From contig JAQBXN010000007.1 in NCBI GenBank assembly GCA_027625095.1, positions 62,001 through 126,000 on the forward strand: 64,000 bases of DNA. Direction: 5' to 3'. This DNA comes from Planctomycetota bacterium. Lineage in GTDB: Bacteria; Planctomycetota; PUPC01; JACPCR01. Made by a program: the position numbers and the translations under genes. Of the stretch, positions 15,501 to 22,977 are shown in pieces. The notes under the pieces are model-generated. The model saw nothing but the letters and a program-made list of their open reading frames with translations. It had not been told where the DNA came from and ran no database searches. Numbering within the stretch: the first letter of the stretch is position 1; each line of letters begins with the position of its first letter.

Positions 15501-17317
15501 CTGGCCACATACCTGATTACGATGGATGTCTTCTCTTTTTGGTTGAGGAGCACCTCATCTGAAAGCAGTCCACTGTCGCTTCCACCGGACATTCGCAGGC
15601 TGAATTTGCCGGAATGCGCGTTTTCAGAGAGTCCTATCTCCGGGGCTGCATCTTTTCCCCATTTGCGGGCGGTCCATGCAGGCACGTACCCCTCTGGCCT
15701 CATGGCCTGCGTATTGACCGGATAAATTCGCTCCAAATCGGTACACCATCCCACCTCCTTCACGACATCCAGCTCCTTTTCTGCGGGTTTGCCGTTGAGC
15801 GAGACATCCATCCGGCGAAGTCCGGGCTTATTTACATCCACGTCATAAAAGCCAAGCATGATCTTGTACTTTTCACCGGGAGGCAGATCAGAGATCCGGT
15901 AGTGGATCATCTTGCCGTTCACTTCACCCAGACTTTGCGGCGCGCTCAGGGCTTCGGGCCGGCAAACAAATCGCTGGGTGTCGCTCGCCTTGAACGTAAG
16001 CAACGGTTCGTGAATACCCTTCACAAGCCGCAGGAACTGAATCGGAATGCACAGGTATTTCATCAGGTAGTGCTCCGTCTTCACGAGCGCCATGTTGAGT
16101 TCAACGTCGATCCGGTGCGGCCCCATCTTCAATTTAAGCGGCACATAATCGCGTCCTTCCGGACACGGCCGCCACTGGCAAAGGGCACGATAGACCTCTC
16201 GTGAAACCGGTTTTCCATCCACTTGAATCTCGAGGACGTTTGGCCCCCAGCCGAGGCCATACGTTCCCCAGCCGATCTGAAACGTGTATTCGCCGGCCTC
16301 CTTCAAATTGAAATAGATGCTCACCTGCTGAGGCATGCGTTGAGCGCCCTCCATGTAGGCGTGCGATTTGTAATGGTGCAGCAGGATGTTGGGGAGCAGG
16401 CCGGGCTCCTCAGCGCCGACGAGATGCTTCGCTGTGCGGAGTGGCTGATTGAGCTTATCGCCCCAGTGTTCTTTGGGATCGACAAATTCCGTAATCGCCC
16501 ATTCAGAGACTGCCGGCAGAGCTTCGGCCACCTTCGTCTCTGCCGGCTCAAGACTCCATTCCACGTCAACAGGCAAGCTGGGCGCGAGACGCTCGAGCTC
16601 AAAATCGGGGCGAACATAAGGCGTCGACGGTGTGCCCAACAGAAAGCCCTGCGCAGGGCCGGCATCGGTACCTTCGACCTGAATGTTTGAGAACGACGCT
16701 CGGGTATCAAGGGCATGAAGAACGACAATCTCATCCTTGCCGTTCAGCGCTTCCGCAGGCAGGCTGTCCGGAAGTTTGTATTGCTCGGACAGGTGGATCC
16801 TTCCTGATTTTTGGATCCGTTCCTGCCACTCTTCTTTCGGCGAGTGCCATCTGAGCAGTTCTTGTCCATCCCAGTTGATGGATAAACACTCGCCATTCAG
16901 TTTCAGCTCAAATAGGTAGTTCTTGCCTGCTTCAAATTTGTTCAGACGACTGGCCGTCCAGAGGTAATACGGCCAGTGACGGTATGGCGGCTTCCCCTTT
17001 CCCCACAGGCCCTGGTAGCGAGCGGTGACCTTGTCTGCGTCGAGGAAAATCCGCCAATTTCGGGTGTAGATGAAGACATACCCGTCACCTTCTTTCCGCA
17101 CATCGAAGCGGAGGCTTTGCAAGTGATACTGCTGACGGGCACGGAGGTACCATCCGCCCGGCGGGATCTCACCTGTAGTTTCCCAACGGTTGCCTTCCCC
17201 CTTCCACTGGCCAACATGCGGGATGAACTTGTCTTCACTGAAGAGAGGAGCATCTCTGCAAAAGAAGAAAAGGAACAAGCAGGCGAAGACGGCAAGACGG
17301 ACTCGGCAAGTATTCAT
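12563..17317 (-). CDS. Very large secreted protein with C-terminal GH9-type (six-hairpin) glycosidase domain
   Basis: This 1584-residue protein starts with a signal peptide (residues 1-28, hydrophobic run F-A-C-L-F-L-F-F-F-C). The N-terminal two-thirds are beta-rich modules: an LamG/concanavalin-like block (30-210), a region with P-A/PA14-like features (260-450), and jelly-roll segments near 560-700 and 800-1000. The C-terminal 460 residues contain G-G-Y-Y-D-A-G-D-D near residue 1160, the conserved catalytic-base motif of GH9, and then an alpha-helical barrel with repeated aromatic and R-x-x-G-Y motifs. GH9 enzymes cleave beta-glucans such as cellulose or glucosamine polymers. It is far longer than typical GH9 proteins (450-900). 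Its stop codon lies inside a heptamer repeat. It probably degrades polysaccharide at the cell surface. Confidence 0.7.
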   Translation of the reverse strand: MNTCRVRLAVFACLFLFFFCRDAPLFSEDKFIPHVGQWKGEGNRWETTGEIPPGGWYLRARQQYHLQSLRFDVRKEGDGYVFIYTRNWRIFLDADKVTARYQGLWGKGKPPYRHWPYYLWTASRLNKFEAGKNYLFELKLNGECLSINWDGQELLRWHSPKEEWQERIQKSGRIHLSEQYKLPDSLPAEALNGKDEIVVLHALDTRASFSNIQVEGTDAGPAQGFLLGTPSTPYVRPDFELERLAPSLPVDVEWSLEPAETKVAEALPAVSEWAITEFVDPKEHWGDKLNQPLRTAKHLVGAEEPGLLPNILLHHYKSHAYMEGAQRMPQQVSIYFNLKEAGEYTFQIGWGTYGLGWGPNVLEIQVDGKPVSREVYRALCQWRPCPEGRDYVPLKLKMGPHRIDVELNMALVKTEHYLMKYLCIPIQFLRLVKGIHEPLLTFKASDTQRFVCRPEALSAPQSLGEVNGKMIHYRISDLPPGEKYKIMLGFYDVDVNKPGLRRMDVSLNGKPAEKELDVVKEVGWCTDLERIYPVNTQAMRPEGYVPAWTARKWGKDAAPEIGLSENAHSGKFSLRMSGGSDSGLLSDEVLLNQKEKTSIVIRYVARMEKAVPDAKRLYTFGITLKHVTYMDGKVEWQAFNSQLGINPTKEGWQTLEYVWTPPKPIKSIFFFLGTREDATVFIDDLRAVELAEGQNVEEALTAGRNLVPNGDFEALDHYVDIKLVGKNFKAFLNSIRIEDQNGKVVYQENCGWSTMLANKKSYKAYHPRPELRPREEPKEWTPADTFDGHNLVANPHFSLKDDRGRPAWWYSLREFRMKNSQPYPKQVIATVAPSLSKIFSDRVEFPNTLSFYNILPGDGEFTHDASDGYRHAGSMKIEKTDKDFGITCNWPSIDYGKLQEFSFWAKCAGAGGKVFPEILWFSADMNSDMKYHDQTSALHTPRLQLMGSTKGEDAITGTSDWKRLSIKTTPPFGAVFAALAIRVEENRSGTVWVDDAEFGGYGAESLEITASFLGYHPKSDKQIVIKSLQEAPVQCSLVTASGKSVKAGEASYHSYDPPTQRYYYTFDFTSQEGEGWYQCVATQSGRQVSSGPFNISRDAYRKLSKIALHGLHFKRMNCAIPGAHEPEALEDANMLASLDEERFCMYERLFLPDRVDMLGGYYDAGDDIKHVEYWPSVLFATSRLLETIRPTFNDRTSNDCLDELLWAHRAFPKYQAPDGNYHLGTKPQVRGLDNIPFYSNDRYVVGVGPLPQAAGVAARGSLLLKDLEPVLSDRLFNSAVRNYEFNRFWQRTSGELTTEKFLMAAKGLYAEIYLARLTGEAKYLERMNHHARLLATGLNQRLYRTTDELYRASHHDGNILQDFVWTLCHLLKEYPHHPERDPVVASLKAFVAHVRQVSAIDPWGQARSLSAEEGMTPARMPSAERPIGYWPMLAHSLAEIGMLLKDESIIRLAERQLQWCLGKNMSDLSMIHGVGERVVAGGTFYFLSPEFLQNWMKSERKLFTFDGMVPTMAFRDTGDGNVKWQPGDNYDPPLYGHPRGYVRYYLQPHYPIHPGPTEYYLPQTAHFAIAAATIHQALESLGKE

Positions 17318-17640
17318 CTGCGTGACTCAGCACCAAGGGATATGAACTCGCGTTACAGGTAACTGTTCAGAGGGGCAGGCTCTTACTTTTAATCTTCACT
17401 TTTTCGGTTTTCTCAACTGCTCCGGGCCATTCTTTGTGGGAATCTCCATTCCACACCGCAGCCTTCACATCCCACAAGAAAGTGCAGAAGGGGGAGATCA
17501 AAAAGCAAGATTAAGAGAATAAAAATAAGAAAGATTCGGCCCTCGACAGTTAGCTTTATAGCAGAGTCCGACCTGCACATCGCTTGCGAATCTGCCGAAG
17601 ACGAAGAGCCGACAACCGACCATCAACCATCGGCCAATAA
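17318..17640. other. Intergenic region; ends in a heptamer repeat (17596-17644)
   Basis: Bases 17318-17595 show no convincing gene, hairpin-plus-T terminator or promoter. From 17596 a run of heptamers in register begins: CGAAGAC, GAAGAGC, CGACAAC (17610), CGACCAT (17617), CAACCAT (17624), CGGCCAA (17631) and TAACTAC (17638-17644). The last one carries the minus-strand TAG stop of rsgA (17641-17643). The CAACCAT core matches the array at 6523-6557. Confidence 0.65.
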
Positions 17641-18753
17641 CTACTCCACGATGCTCCTGAAACTGCGATACCGCCTTTCCAAGACGGTGCCATTTTCCAC
17701 CGCGTCCTTCACGGCACATTTCGGTTCGGTATCGTGCTCGCAATTCTGGAATCTACATTTGGGGGCAAGCGCCGCGATTTCCGGAAAGGCGGCTTCCACC
17801 TGGCCCAGAATGAGGTCGTATGGGTCGAACGTCCGGACACCGGGTGTATCGACTACGTATGTATCTTTTTCCAAAGACAGAAGACTTGCACTGTGCGTCA
17901 CGTGACGGCCTTTATTGGTCGCCGCGCTGATCTCTCCGGTCTCAAGTTCGAACTCGGGCTTCAGCACATTCAGAATTGAGGATTTGCCTACCCCCGACTG
18001 ACCGGCAAATACGGAGGTCTTTCCTCTCAACCATTCGCGCAGCTCATCCATGCCTTCGCCGGTCGCGGCGCTGAGCCGGATTCCCTGGTAGCCAAGCGAT
18101 GCGTATTCCTCCAGGCAGCGCGGAATCTCCTCGTCCTCATCCTGATCCGATTTGTTGATTGCTACCAGGGGTGTCAATCCCTGGTGATGTGCCACGACAA
18201 GATATCGGTCTATGAGCCCAGGCCAGAGTGGAGGCCCGTGGACAGAGCTCACGATGACCATCAAGTCGACATTCGCCGCAATGACGTGCGCCATGCGATT
18301 GTGGGTGTAGGAAATGCGAGCGAGTTCGTTGGTACGCGGCAACAGTTCGCGAATCAGGCCGGTACCGTCCTTCTGCTGCTCTACCATCACGCGATCACCA
18401 ACAGCGATGACTGAGCGTTGATCGACGGAGATCTCCTTGAACTTGCCACGCAATTGGCAAGTCATGACCTCGCCGCCGAGATCCACTTCGCAGAGCCGGC
18501 TTCGAATCAGTGTGATTCGACCGATTGGAAGTTGGGTATTCTCTGCAATCCCCTCAAGGGCCTGATTTCGTGATATTCCGTCCCGCTGCCGTTCATCCTG
18601 GCCTGGGGGAACGATACGTTCGCTGCCTTCAAATCCCTCTTCTTCTTCCCAATCCCCTTCAACGCCGGTGAGACTACGTTCCGGCCGTGCACGAGCGCGG
18701 GCCTGGCGGTTCTTTCGAAATTGAGTCTTCTTCTTGCCTGGTTTTCGGGCCAT
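17641..18753 (-). CDS. rsgA: Small ribosomal subunit biogenesis GTPase RsgA
   Basis: This is a 370-residue circularly permuted GTPase that acts late in 30S maturation. After a lysine/arginine-rich N-terminal extension (1-60) comes an OB-fold (about 75-150). The permuted G domain has A-I-N-K-S-D (G4) near residue 199, S-A-A-T-G-E-G (G5) near residue 230, A-G-Q-S-G-V-G-K-S-S (Walker A, G1) near residue 252, and D-T-P-G-V-R (G3) near residue 300. A C-terminal zinc motif follows with C-R-F-Q-N-C-x-H and C-A-V-K. All diagnostic elements are present. The basic extension is longer than in Escherichia coli RsgA. The ATG at 18753 has a weak upstream AGG. The stop codon is contained in a heptamer repeat. 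Confidence 0.92.
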   Translation of the reverse strand: MARKPGKKKTQFRKNRQARARARPERSLTGVEGDWEEEEGFEGSERIVPPGQDERQRDGISRNQALEGIAENTQLPIGRITLIRSRLCEVDLGGEVMTCQLRGKFKEISVDQRSVIAVGDRVMVEQQKDGTGLIRELLPRTNELARISYTHNRMAHVIAANVDLMVIVSSVHGPPLWPGLIDRYLVVAHHQGLTPLVAINKSDQDEDEEIPRCLEEYASLGYQGIRLSAATGEGMDELREWLRGKTSVFAGQSGVGKSSILNVLKPEFELETGEISAATNKGRHVTHSASLLSLEKDTYVVDTPGVRTFDPYDLILGQVEAAFPEIAALAPKCRFQNCEHDTEPKCAVKDAVENGTVLERRYRSFRSIVE

Positions 18754-18839
18754 ATTGCCTGCAAAGTCTAAGGTCTAACCCTGACCGCGTTGCGACATGA
18801 GTAGGTGGTCAATCGTTGTGCCGAAGATTTTGACCCGTT

Positions 18840-20849
18840 TCATGGAACTGTATTGACCACCATCTGGTCTTCAGCGAGAGAATAGCGGGTCATCGTGGAA
18901 AAGTCAGGCTTTCTCAGTTTCCGCATCAATTTCATGAGCGAACTTTCATTCAAGATGATGATTCCTCCCGCCTCTTCACCTTCAAGCTGTGGGAGCTTAC
19001 TCGTGGAGGCGATGGCCTTTACTATCTCGGCGCCAAATGGCTCTTGCACCACAAATTCAAATAGCGCGTTACCGGCCGGGAAAGCATACACACGGTTCGC
19101 CTGTAGCTGATCGGCAGCGCCCCACTTGTTGGGATAAATCTGCGCATGGGTGCCGTCCACGGTTCGAAATAGAAGCCGCAGGTAACAGTCCCTGGTGGAA
19201 CGCAAGTAGAACATCATTTTTTCATCTTTCTGATATACGGGGTTCGTGCCGCGGTCGCTCCAGATTTTGATACTGAAGTCTTCTTCCACGGCTGTCTTTG
19301 GATCGGAAAGTTCGACTACTGCCGCTTTATATTGGGCGAAGTTGTCGGGCTTGAGCTTCATCTCACCGAGCTTGCTGCGGTCAAAAAATGCAGAAACGGA
19401 AACAAACTGAGTGCCTTGCTGATCCTCAAGGTAGGTGCGGACTTCGACCTGTTGCGAATCCTCCCAATACTCGCCCCGGAGGATCGGATTCTGGCCACTT
19501 CGATCGGTGCGGACAACGATAGTGCCATCCGCAGCAAAGGCGTTTCTAAATTCTCTTTCCAGTCGCTGTCCAAATTCCCCGGAAGCGCGGCTGTCGCGAT
19601 AACTGAACGCCCCAATCAGTATGTTCGAACCCGATGGCCAGCCTTTCTGTGTCTTGACGCGTTTCACCTGCCGGCCCACCCACTGTGGAAACGAGAGTTC
19701 TTTGTCGCCGGGCCTTTCGAGCAGAAATACAGTCTTGAGCTCGGTGAGGGGCAACAGCCAGTTCGCCAGGGCTTTAGCATCGACTTCATGAATTTGAAGA
19801 ATGAGCGGCGCGATATCAACGGTGACCGAAATCATCTGGACAGCGGCTGGGCCGGTGTTCAACTTAAGGATCTCGCACGCCACTTCCCCGTTCTGATCCG
19901 TCACTGCCGAAGCAACCGTCTGTGGGCCGCCCAAGCCTCTCGTACGAACCGGCACCCCTGCCTGCAGTTGGCCGTCGCCGCTCATAAGCTGGAAACGAAC
20001 AGGCAGTCCGGATATAGGAACTTCACCTGCCGCATCTCTAAGCACCAACTTCGCTACCAGAGGCTGAGATGGCCTGTCTCCCTCGCTTACCTTCTGACTT
20101 TGCCCCTTCACTGCGACGATTTGAAAGCGACTGAGCAGATCTACCCATTCGGCCCCGGAAGTCAGAGCGACCACATCGCCCCCTGCGAGATGGTTTGTGG
20201 ATGGCTCGAGTTCGGTGCGGAGCACTTCGTAGCTGGCCGCATGGCCGGATGCCTGGAGGGCCTGCCATCTTGCACGGGCGTGATGCAGCAGCGCTCTGCG
20301 AACATCCTTTTGTTCGATTGCGGCTCTGGCGAGCTTCTTCTCCTGCGATATCGATTGATAGATCAGCCGAAGCCGGGCGCCAATTTTCTTTGCAGCGTCC
20401 TCAGGTTTGAGGTAGGCGAGCGCGTAATAGTTGCTGGTTTTCTTAAGCTTTTCGGGGTAATGGCGGATCTCCACTCCATCGAGAGTCAGGTTCACCGATG
20501 TCTTGACCTCTGAACGAATATCTGCAAGCGATTCAGACTTTCCATTGTGAAAACGCTCGGCCACCAGGTCGACGCTGTTCTCTTCGACGGTCACGACAAT
20601 CCGCTTGGCCAGTTCGGCCCGGGCTATGTTTTCAGCCATCTTGTAATCCTTTTCCGGATTCCCCGTCGATCTCACCCATCCGATGCCTTGCAGATAGCCT
20701 TTCGCATCCAGTAACGGGTCTTTCCCCTGCTTCACCCAATTCGGATCCCCGAAGGCAAAACAATCCCGGTGGCCAACTGAAAAGAACAAGTAAATCAACA
20801 ATAGTCCGAACGGTGCGACAGGCCTGCCGTTAAATTTGAATAGGTTCAT
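18840..20849 (-). CDS. Exported LPP20/FlgT-like protein with C-terminal DUF4384-like domain
   Basis: This is a 669-residue exported protein. A signal peptide (1-33) precedes P-N-W-V-K-Q-G at residue 38. The following module (G-I-G-W-V-R..., A-E-N-I-A-R-A-E-L-A-K-R-I, L-D-G-V-E-I) matches the LPP20/FlgT N-terminal fold, in which P-x-W, G-x-G and L-x-G-V are conserved. The middle (about 230-340) is a bacterial Ig-like segment. The end (about 540-640) resembles DUF4384, with V-Y-Q-K-D-E-K-M, D-C-Y-L-R-L-L-F and I-Y-P-N. DUF4384 proteins are usually surface or envelope-stress associated, and no reaction is known. The ATG at 20849 was chosen over 20885 because it directly precedes the signal peptide. 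It is transcribed away from three plus-strand genes, two of which encode related LPP20 lipoproteins. Confidence 0.6.
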   Translation of the reverse strand: MNLFKFNGRPVAPFGLLLIYLFFSVGHRDCFAFGDPNWVKQGKDPLLDAKGYLQGIGWVRSTGNPEKDYKMAENIARAELAKRIVVTVEENSVDLVAERFHNGKSESLADIRSEVKTSVNLTLDGVEIRHYPEKLKKTSNYYALAYLKPEDAAKKIGARLRLIYQSISQEKKLARAAIEQKDVRRALLHHARARWQALQASGHAASYEVLRTELEPSTNHLAGGDVVALTSGAEWVDLLSRFQIVAVKGQSQKVSEGDRPSQPLVAKLVLRDAAGEVPISGLPVRFQLMSGDGQLQAGVPVRTRGLGGPQTVASAVTDQNGEVACEILKLNTGPAAVQMISVTVDIAPLILQIHEVDAKALANWLLPLTELKTVFLLERPGDKELSFPQWVGRQVKRVKTQKGWPSGSNILIGAFSYRDSRASGEFGQRLEREFRNAFAADGTIVVRTDRSGQNPILRGEYWEDSQQVEVRTYLEDQQGTQFVSVSAFFDRSKLGEMKLKPDNFAQYKAAVVELSDPKTAVEEDFSIKIWSDRGTNPVYQKDEKMMFYLRSTRDCYLRLLFRTVDGTHAQIYPNKWGAADQLQANRVYAFPAGNALFEFVVQEPFGAEIVKAIASTSKLPQLEGEEAGGIIILNESSLMKLMRKLRKPDFSTMTRYSLAEDQMVVNTVP

Positions 20850-21027
20850 ATAAGGCTCGTCTTTTCCGCATGAATCGTCGTGCATAACTCAGATCTGTTG
20901 ATGTTCGCAAGTATAGGCCGGGATATTAACAGTAGCAAAGACAGCCCTGCATGGCAGGATTGACGCTGTCCGATTTTGTGGTCTATTATGAGCTATCAAC
21001 AGATTGTGCACTTTGCCGAAACAATTT

Positions 21028-21594
21028 ATGCAACTTCTTCGAAATATCTGCGTCATCGCCCTCTTCGCCGCGCCTTTTTCCCATGCCGGAAAGTGGGTGA
21101 CCATGTACACGGATGACACGTACACACAAAAAATCAAGCGGCAAAAGCTTGACTGCAAAATTCACCGAAACAAGAAGAACACGCTGACTCTTGGATTCAA
21201 GATCAGTATCCCCTTTGTAAAGATTGGGCCTGAAATCGAGATCGGCAGCTCAATGACCATGCGCTGGAATCAGATGAGCCAGGAATGTATTCGGCGCTTC
21301 GAGGAGATGTGTGACGAGCACAACAAAGGCAACCTCACCGTGTCGGAATTTAACTCTCGCCGAAAAGATCTTGATGAATATTACGAACGTATCCTTCGAC
21401 TCAAGATCGAGATCGGTGATCTTGTGGAGAAACATGCGAACCTGGCATTTGAAGAACTTGATAAAGAGGAAGCAAAACGAAACCAGGACGAAATCGGCGA
21501 GAAGGCTATGAGACTTCATACAGAAGTTTCCTCGATCGCCAAAGAGTTCGAAGATATGCCCAACCTGAAAAAAGTCGATAAGGAAAAGAAGTGA
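21028..21594 (+). CDS. Exported coiled-coil protein of unknown function
   Basis: This is a 188-residue protein with a short signal peptide (1-20, ending F-S-H-A). A basic beta segment (K-I-K-R-Q-K to I-P-F-V-K-I-G) follows, and then a long, highly charged helical region from about residue 80 to the end that is rich in E, K and R with heptad-like leucine/isoleucine spacing (R-R-F-E-E-M, Y-Y-E-R-I-L-R-L-K-I-E-I-G). I recognise no family. The open frame starts at 21004 with TTG, but the ATG at 21028 begins the signal peptide. It lies between the divergent DUF4384-type gene and two LPP20-like lipoprotein genes, so a shared envelope function is an inference from position only. Confidence 0.55.
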   Translation: MQLLRNICVIALFAAPFSHAGKWVTMYTDDTYTQKIKRQKLDCKIHRNKKNTLTLGFKISIPFVKIGPEIEIGSSMTMRWNQMSQECIRRFEEMCDEHNKGNLTVSEFNSRRKDLDEYYERILRLKIEIGDLVEKHANLAFEELDKEEAKRNQDEIGEKAMRLHTEVSSIAKEFEDMPNLKKVDKEKK

Positions 21595-21714
21595 TTTGTG
21601 TCGCTGAATCGGCCAACGCGATGATGCCGAAACGTCTTGCGACCTGACGCAGGTCTCGCTATCAGTAATGTTTGAACTTGAATGTCTTAATTACCCCGAA
21701 TAAGGAGAACCGAA

Positions 21715-22296
21715 ATGCGCAATGGATTACGTGCCCTTGCAATGCTCTGCACTCTGGCCAGTGTAAGTTTGGTCGGATGCGGAAAGACCACCCCGGAGAA
21801 AGACACCGGCGTAAATGTACCGGTACCCAACAGCTTGCCTGACTGGGTCGAAAAGGGGAGCGTTGCCTTTGAAGGCGATCGCGGCAAAGCCATCTACGGT
21901 GTGGGTGCGGTTTCAGGCGTCCGCAATTATGCGCTCCTCCGAAGAGCCGCCGACAACCAGGGAAGAGTTGAGGTTGCCAAGATTCTATCAACCAACGTGA
22001 GCAGCCTGGCCAAAAGCTATGCCCGCTCGGTCGGCAATATGGACAGCAGCCAGGAAGAACAGCTTATCCAGGACGTGAGTAAGTCATACACATCGGCTCG
22101 CCTGTCGGGGGTTGAGATTGTGGATCATCACTATGACATCCCGACAAAGACGATGTTTTCGCTGGCACTTCTTGACCTCGATACCTTCAAGAAGTTGACC
22201 GAAGCCGCAAGAGAACTGCCGAAGGCCGTGCGTGACCACATCCTGAAGAATGCGGACACCGCATTTGAAGAATTAGATGCCCAGAAAAAAGAATAA
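21715..22296 (+). CDS. LPP20-like lipoprotein
   Basis: This is a 193-residue lipoprotein. The signal peptide ends in a lipobox, L-V-G-C at residues 19-22, so Cys22 would be lipidated. P-D-W-V (near residue 41), Y-G-V-G-A-V-S-G-V, R-R-A-A-D-N-Q-G-R-V-E-V-A-K-I, and L-S-G-V-E-I-V-D-H-H-Y-D follow in the order seen in the LPP20 family (named after a Helicobacter pylori outer-membrane lipoprotein). These are envelope proteins of unknown biochemical role. GAGAA about 6 nt before the ATG is a reasonable Shine-Dalgarno. A strong terminator lies 24 nt after the stop. Two related proteins are encoded nearby at 18840-20849 and 22512-22976. Confidence 0.75.
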   Translation: MRNGLRALAMLCTLASVSLVGCGKTTPEKDTGVNVPVPNSLPDWVEKGSVAFEGDRGKAIYGVGAVSGVRNYALLRRAADNQGRVEVAKILSTNVSSLAKSYARSVGNMDSSQEEQLIQDVSKSYTSARLSGVEIVDHHYDIPTKTMFSLALLDLDTFKKLTEAARELPKAVRDHILKNADTAFEELDAQKKE

Positions 22297-22320
22297 AGAA
22301 TCACAGATCAGACAAACAGA

Positions 22321-22350
22321 AAGGACAGGGCTTGCCCTGTCCTTTTTTAT
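22321..22350 (+). terminator. Rho-independent terminator
   Basis: AAGGACAGGGC (22321-22331) and its exact reverse complement (22334-22344) form a GC-rich hairpin with a CTTG loop, followed by six Ts beginning at 22343. It lies just downstream of the LPP20-like lipoprotein gene and ends the plus-strand transcript there. Confidence 0.88.
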
Positions 22351-22511
22351 TTTCATCGTAGGCCGGAGTTGCACTCCGATTTGAACATGGAATAAAACTC
22401 CGTGCCTCGATGAGGCTGTCAGCGTTGTTCCTGTCTGAGAAAGATTTTGAACAGCCCAATGCTGTGGATAGGCTGTAGTCAGAACAAAACTGTTTCTGAA
22501 GGTTTCAAGCG

Positions 22512-22976
22512 ATGTATCGAAACTCATTTCTTCCATTCGCTGCCCTTTGCTGTTTGCTGATGACCGGCTGCTTCTGGGGCAAGAAGGACGCTCCAATCAT
22601 GAAAGGCCCGAAGCCACCGGCCTGGGTCCTGAACCCCGAGAGGACAGGTTTTTATTCAGCAGTGGGCGTGTGCGGACAGACTTTGTTCCGCAAAGACGCA
22701 AGGGATAACGCTGCGGAAGATGCCCGGGCGAATTTGGCGCTTGCGTTAGAATCTGAAGTCAAGGTGATCATCGTTCAAGTGACGGACAACAAGGGCACCA
22801 ATTCGGATCAGACCCACGTGGTTGAGGCCAGCAAGTTGTCGGCGGACATTGTGATGGAGCAGTCCGAGATTCAGGGCTACTGGGTCGACAAGTACGGCGA
22901 GGTGGACAAACCGATGACAACTTATGCTCTGGCAAGGATGCCGAAGTCGGCATTAAGGCGAGCGTTGGGAAAGTGA
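22512..22976 (+). CDS. Short LPP20-like lipoprotein
   Basis: This is a 154-residue lipoprotein with lipobox L-M-T-G-C at residues 16-20, giving lipidated Cys20. P-P-A-W-V near residue 34, F-Y-S-A-V-G-V, and the helix A-A-E-D-A-R-A-N-L-A-L-A-L match the LPP20 core. The I-Q-G-Y-W and T-Y-A-L-A-R-M strands close the domain. It is shorter than the copy at 21715-22296 but clearly of the same type. It sits after a terminator, so it probably has its own promoter in 22351-22511. The convergent acyl-CoA ligase gene ends 1 nt away. Confidence 0.7.
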   Translation: MYRNSFLPFAALCCLLMTGCFWGKKDAPIMKGPKPPAWVLNPERTGFYSAVGVCGQTLFRKDARDNAAEDARANLALALESEVKVIIVQVTDNKGTNSDQTHVVEASKLSADIVMEQSEIQGYWVDKYGEVDKPMTTYALARMPKSALRRALGK

Positions 22977-22977
22977 G

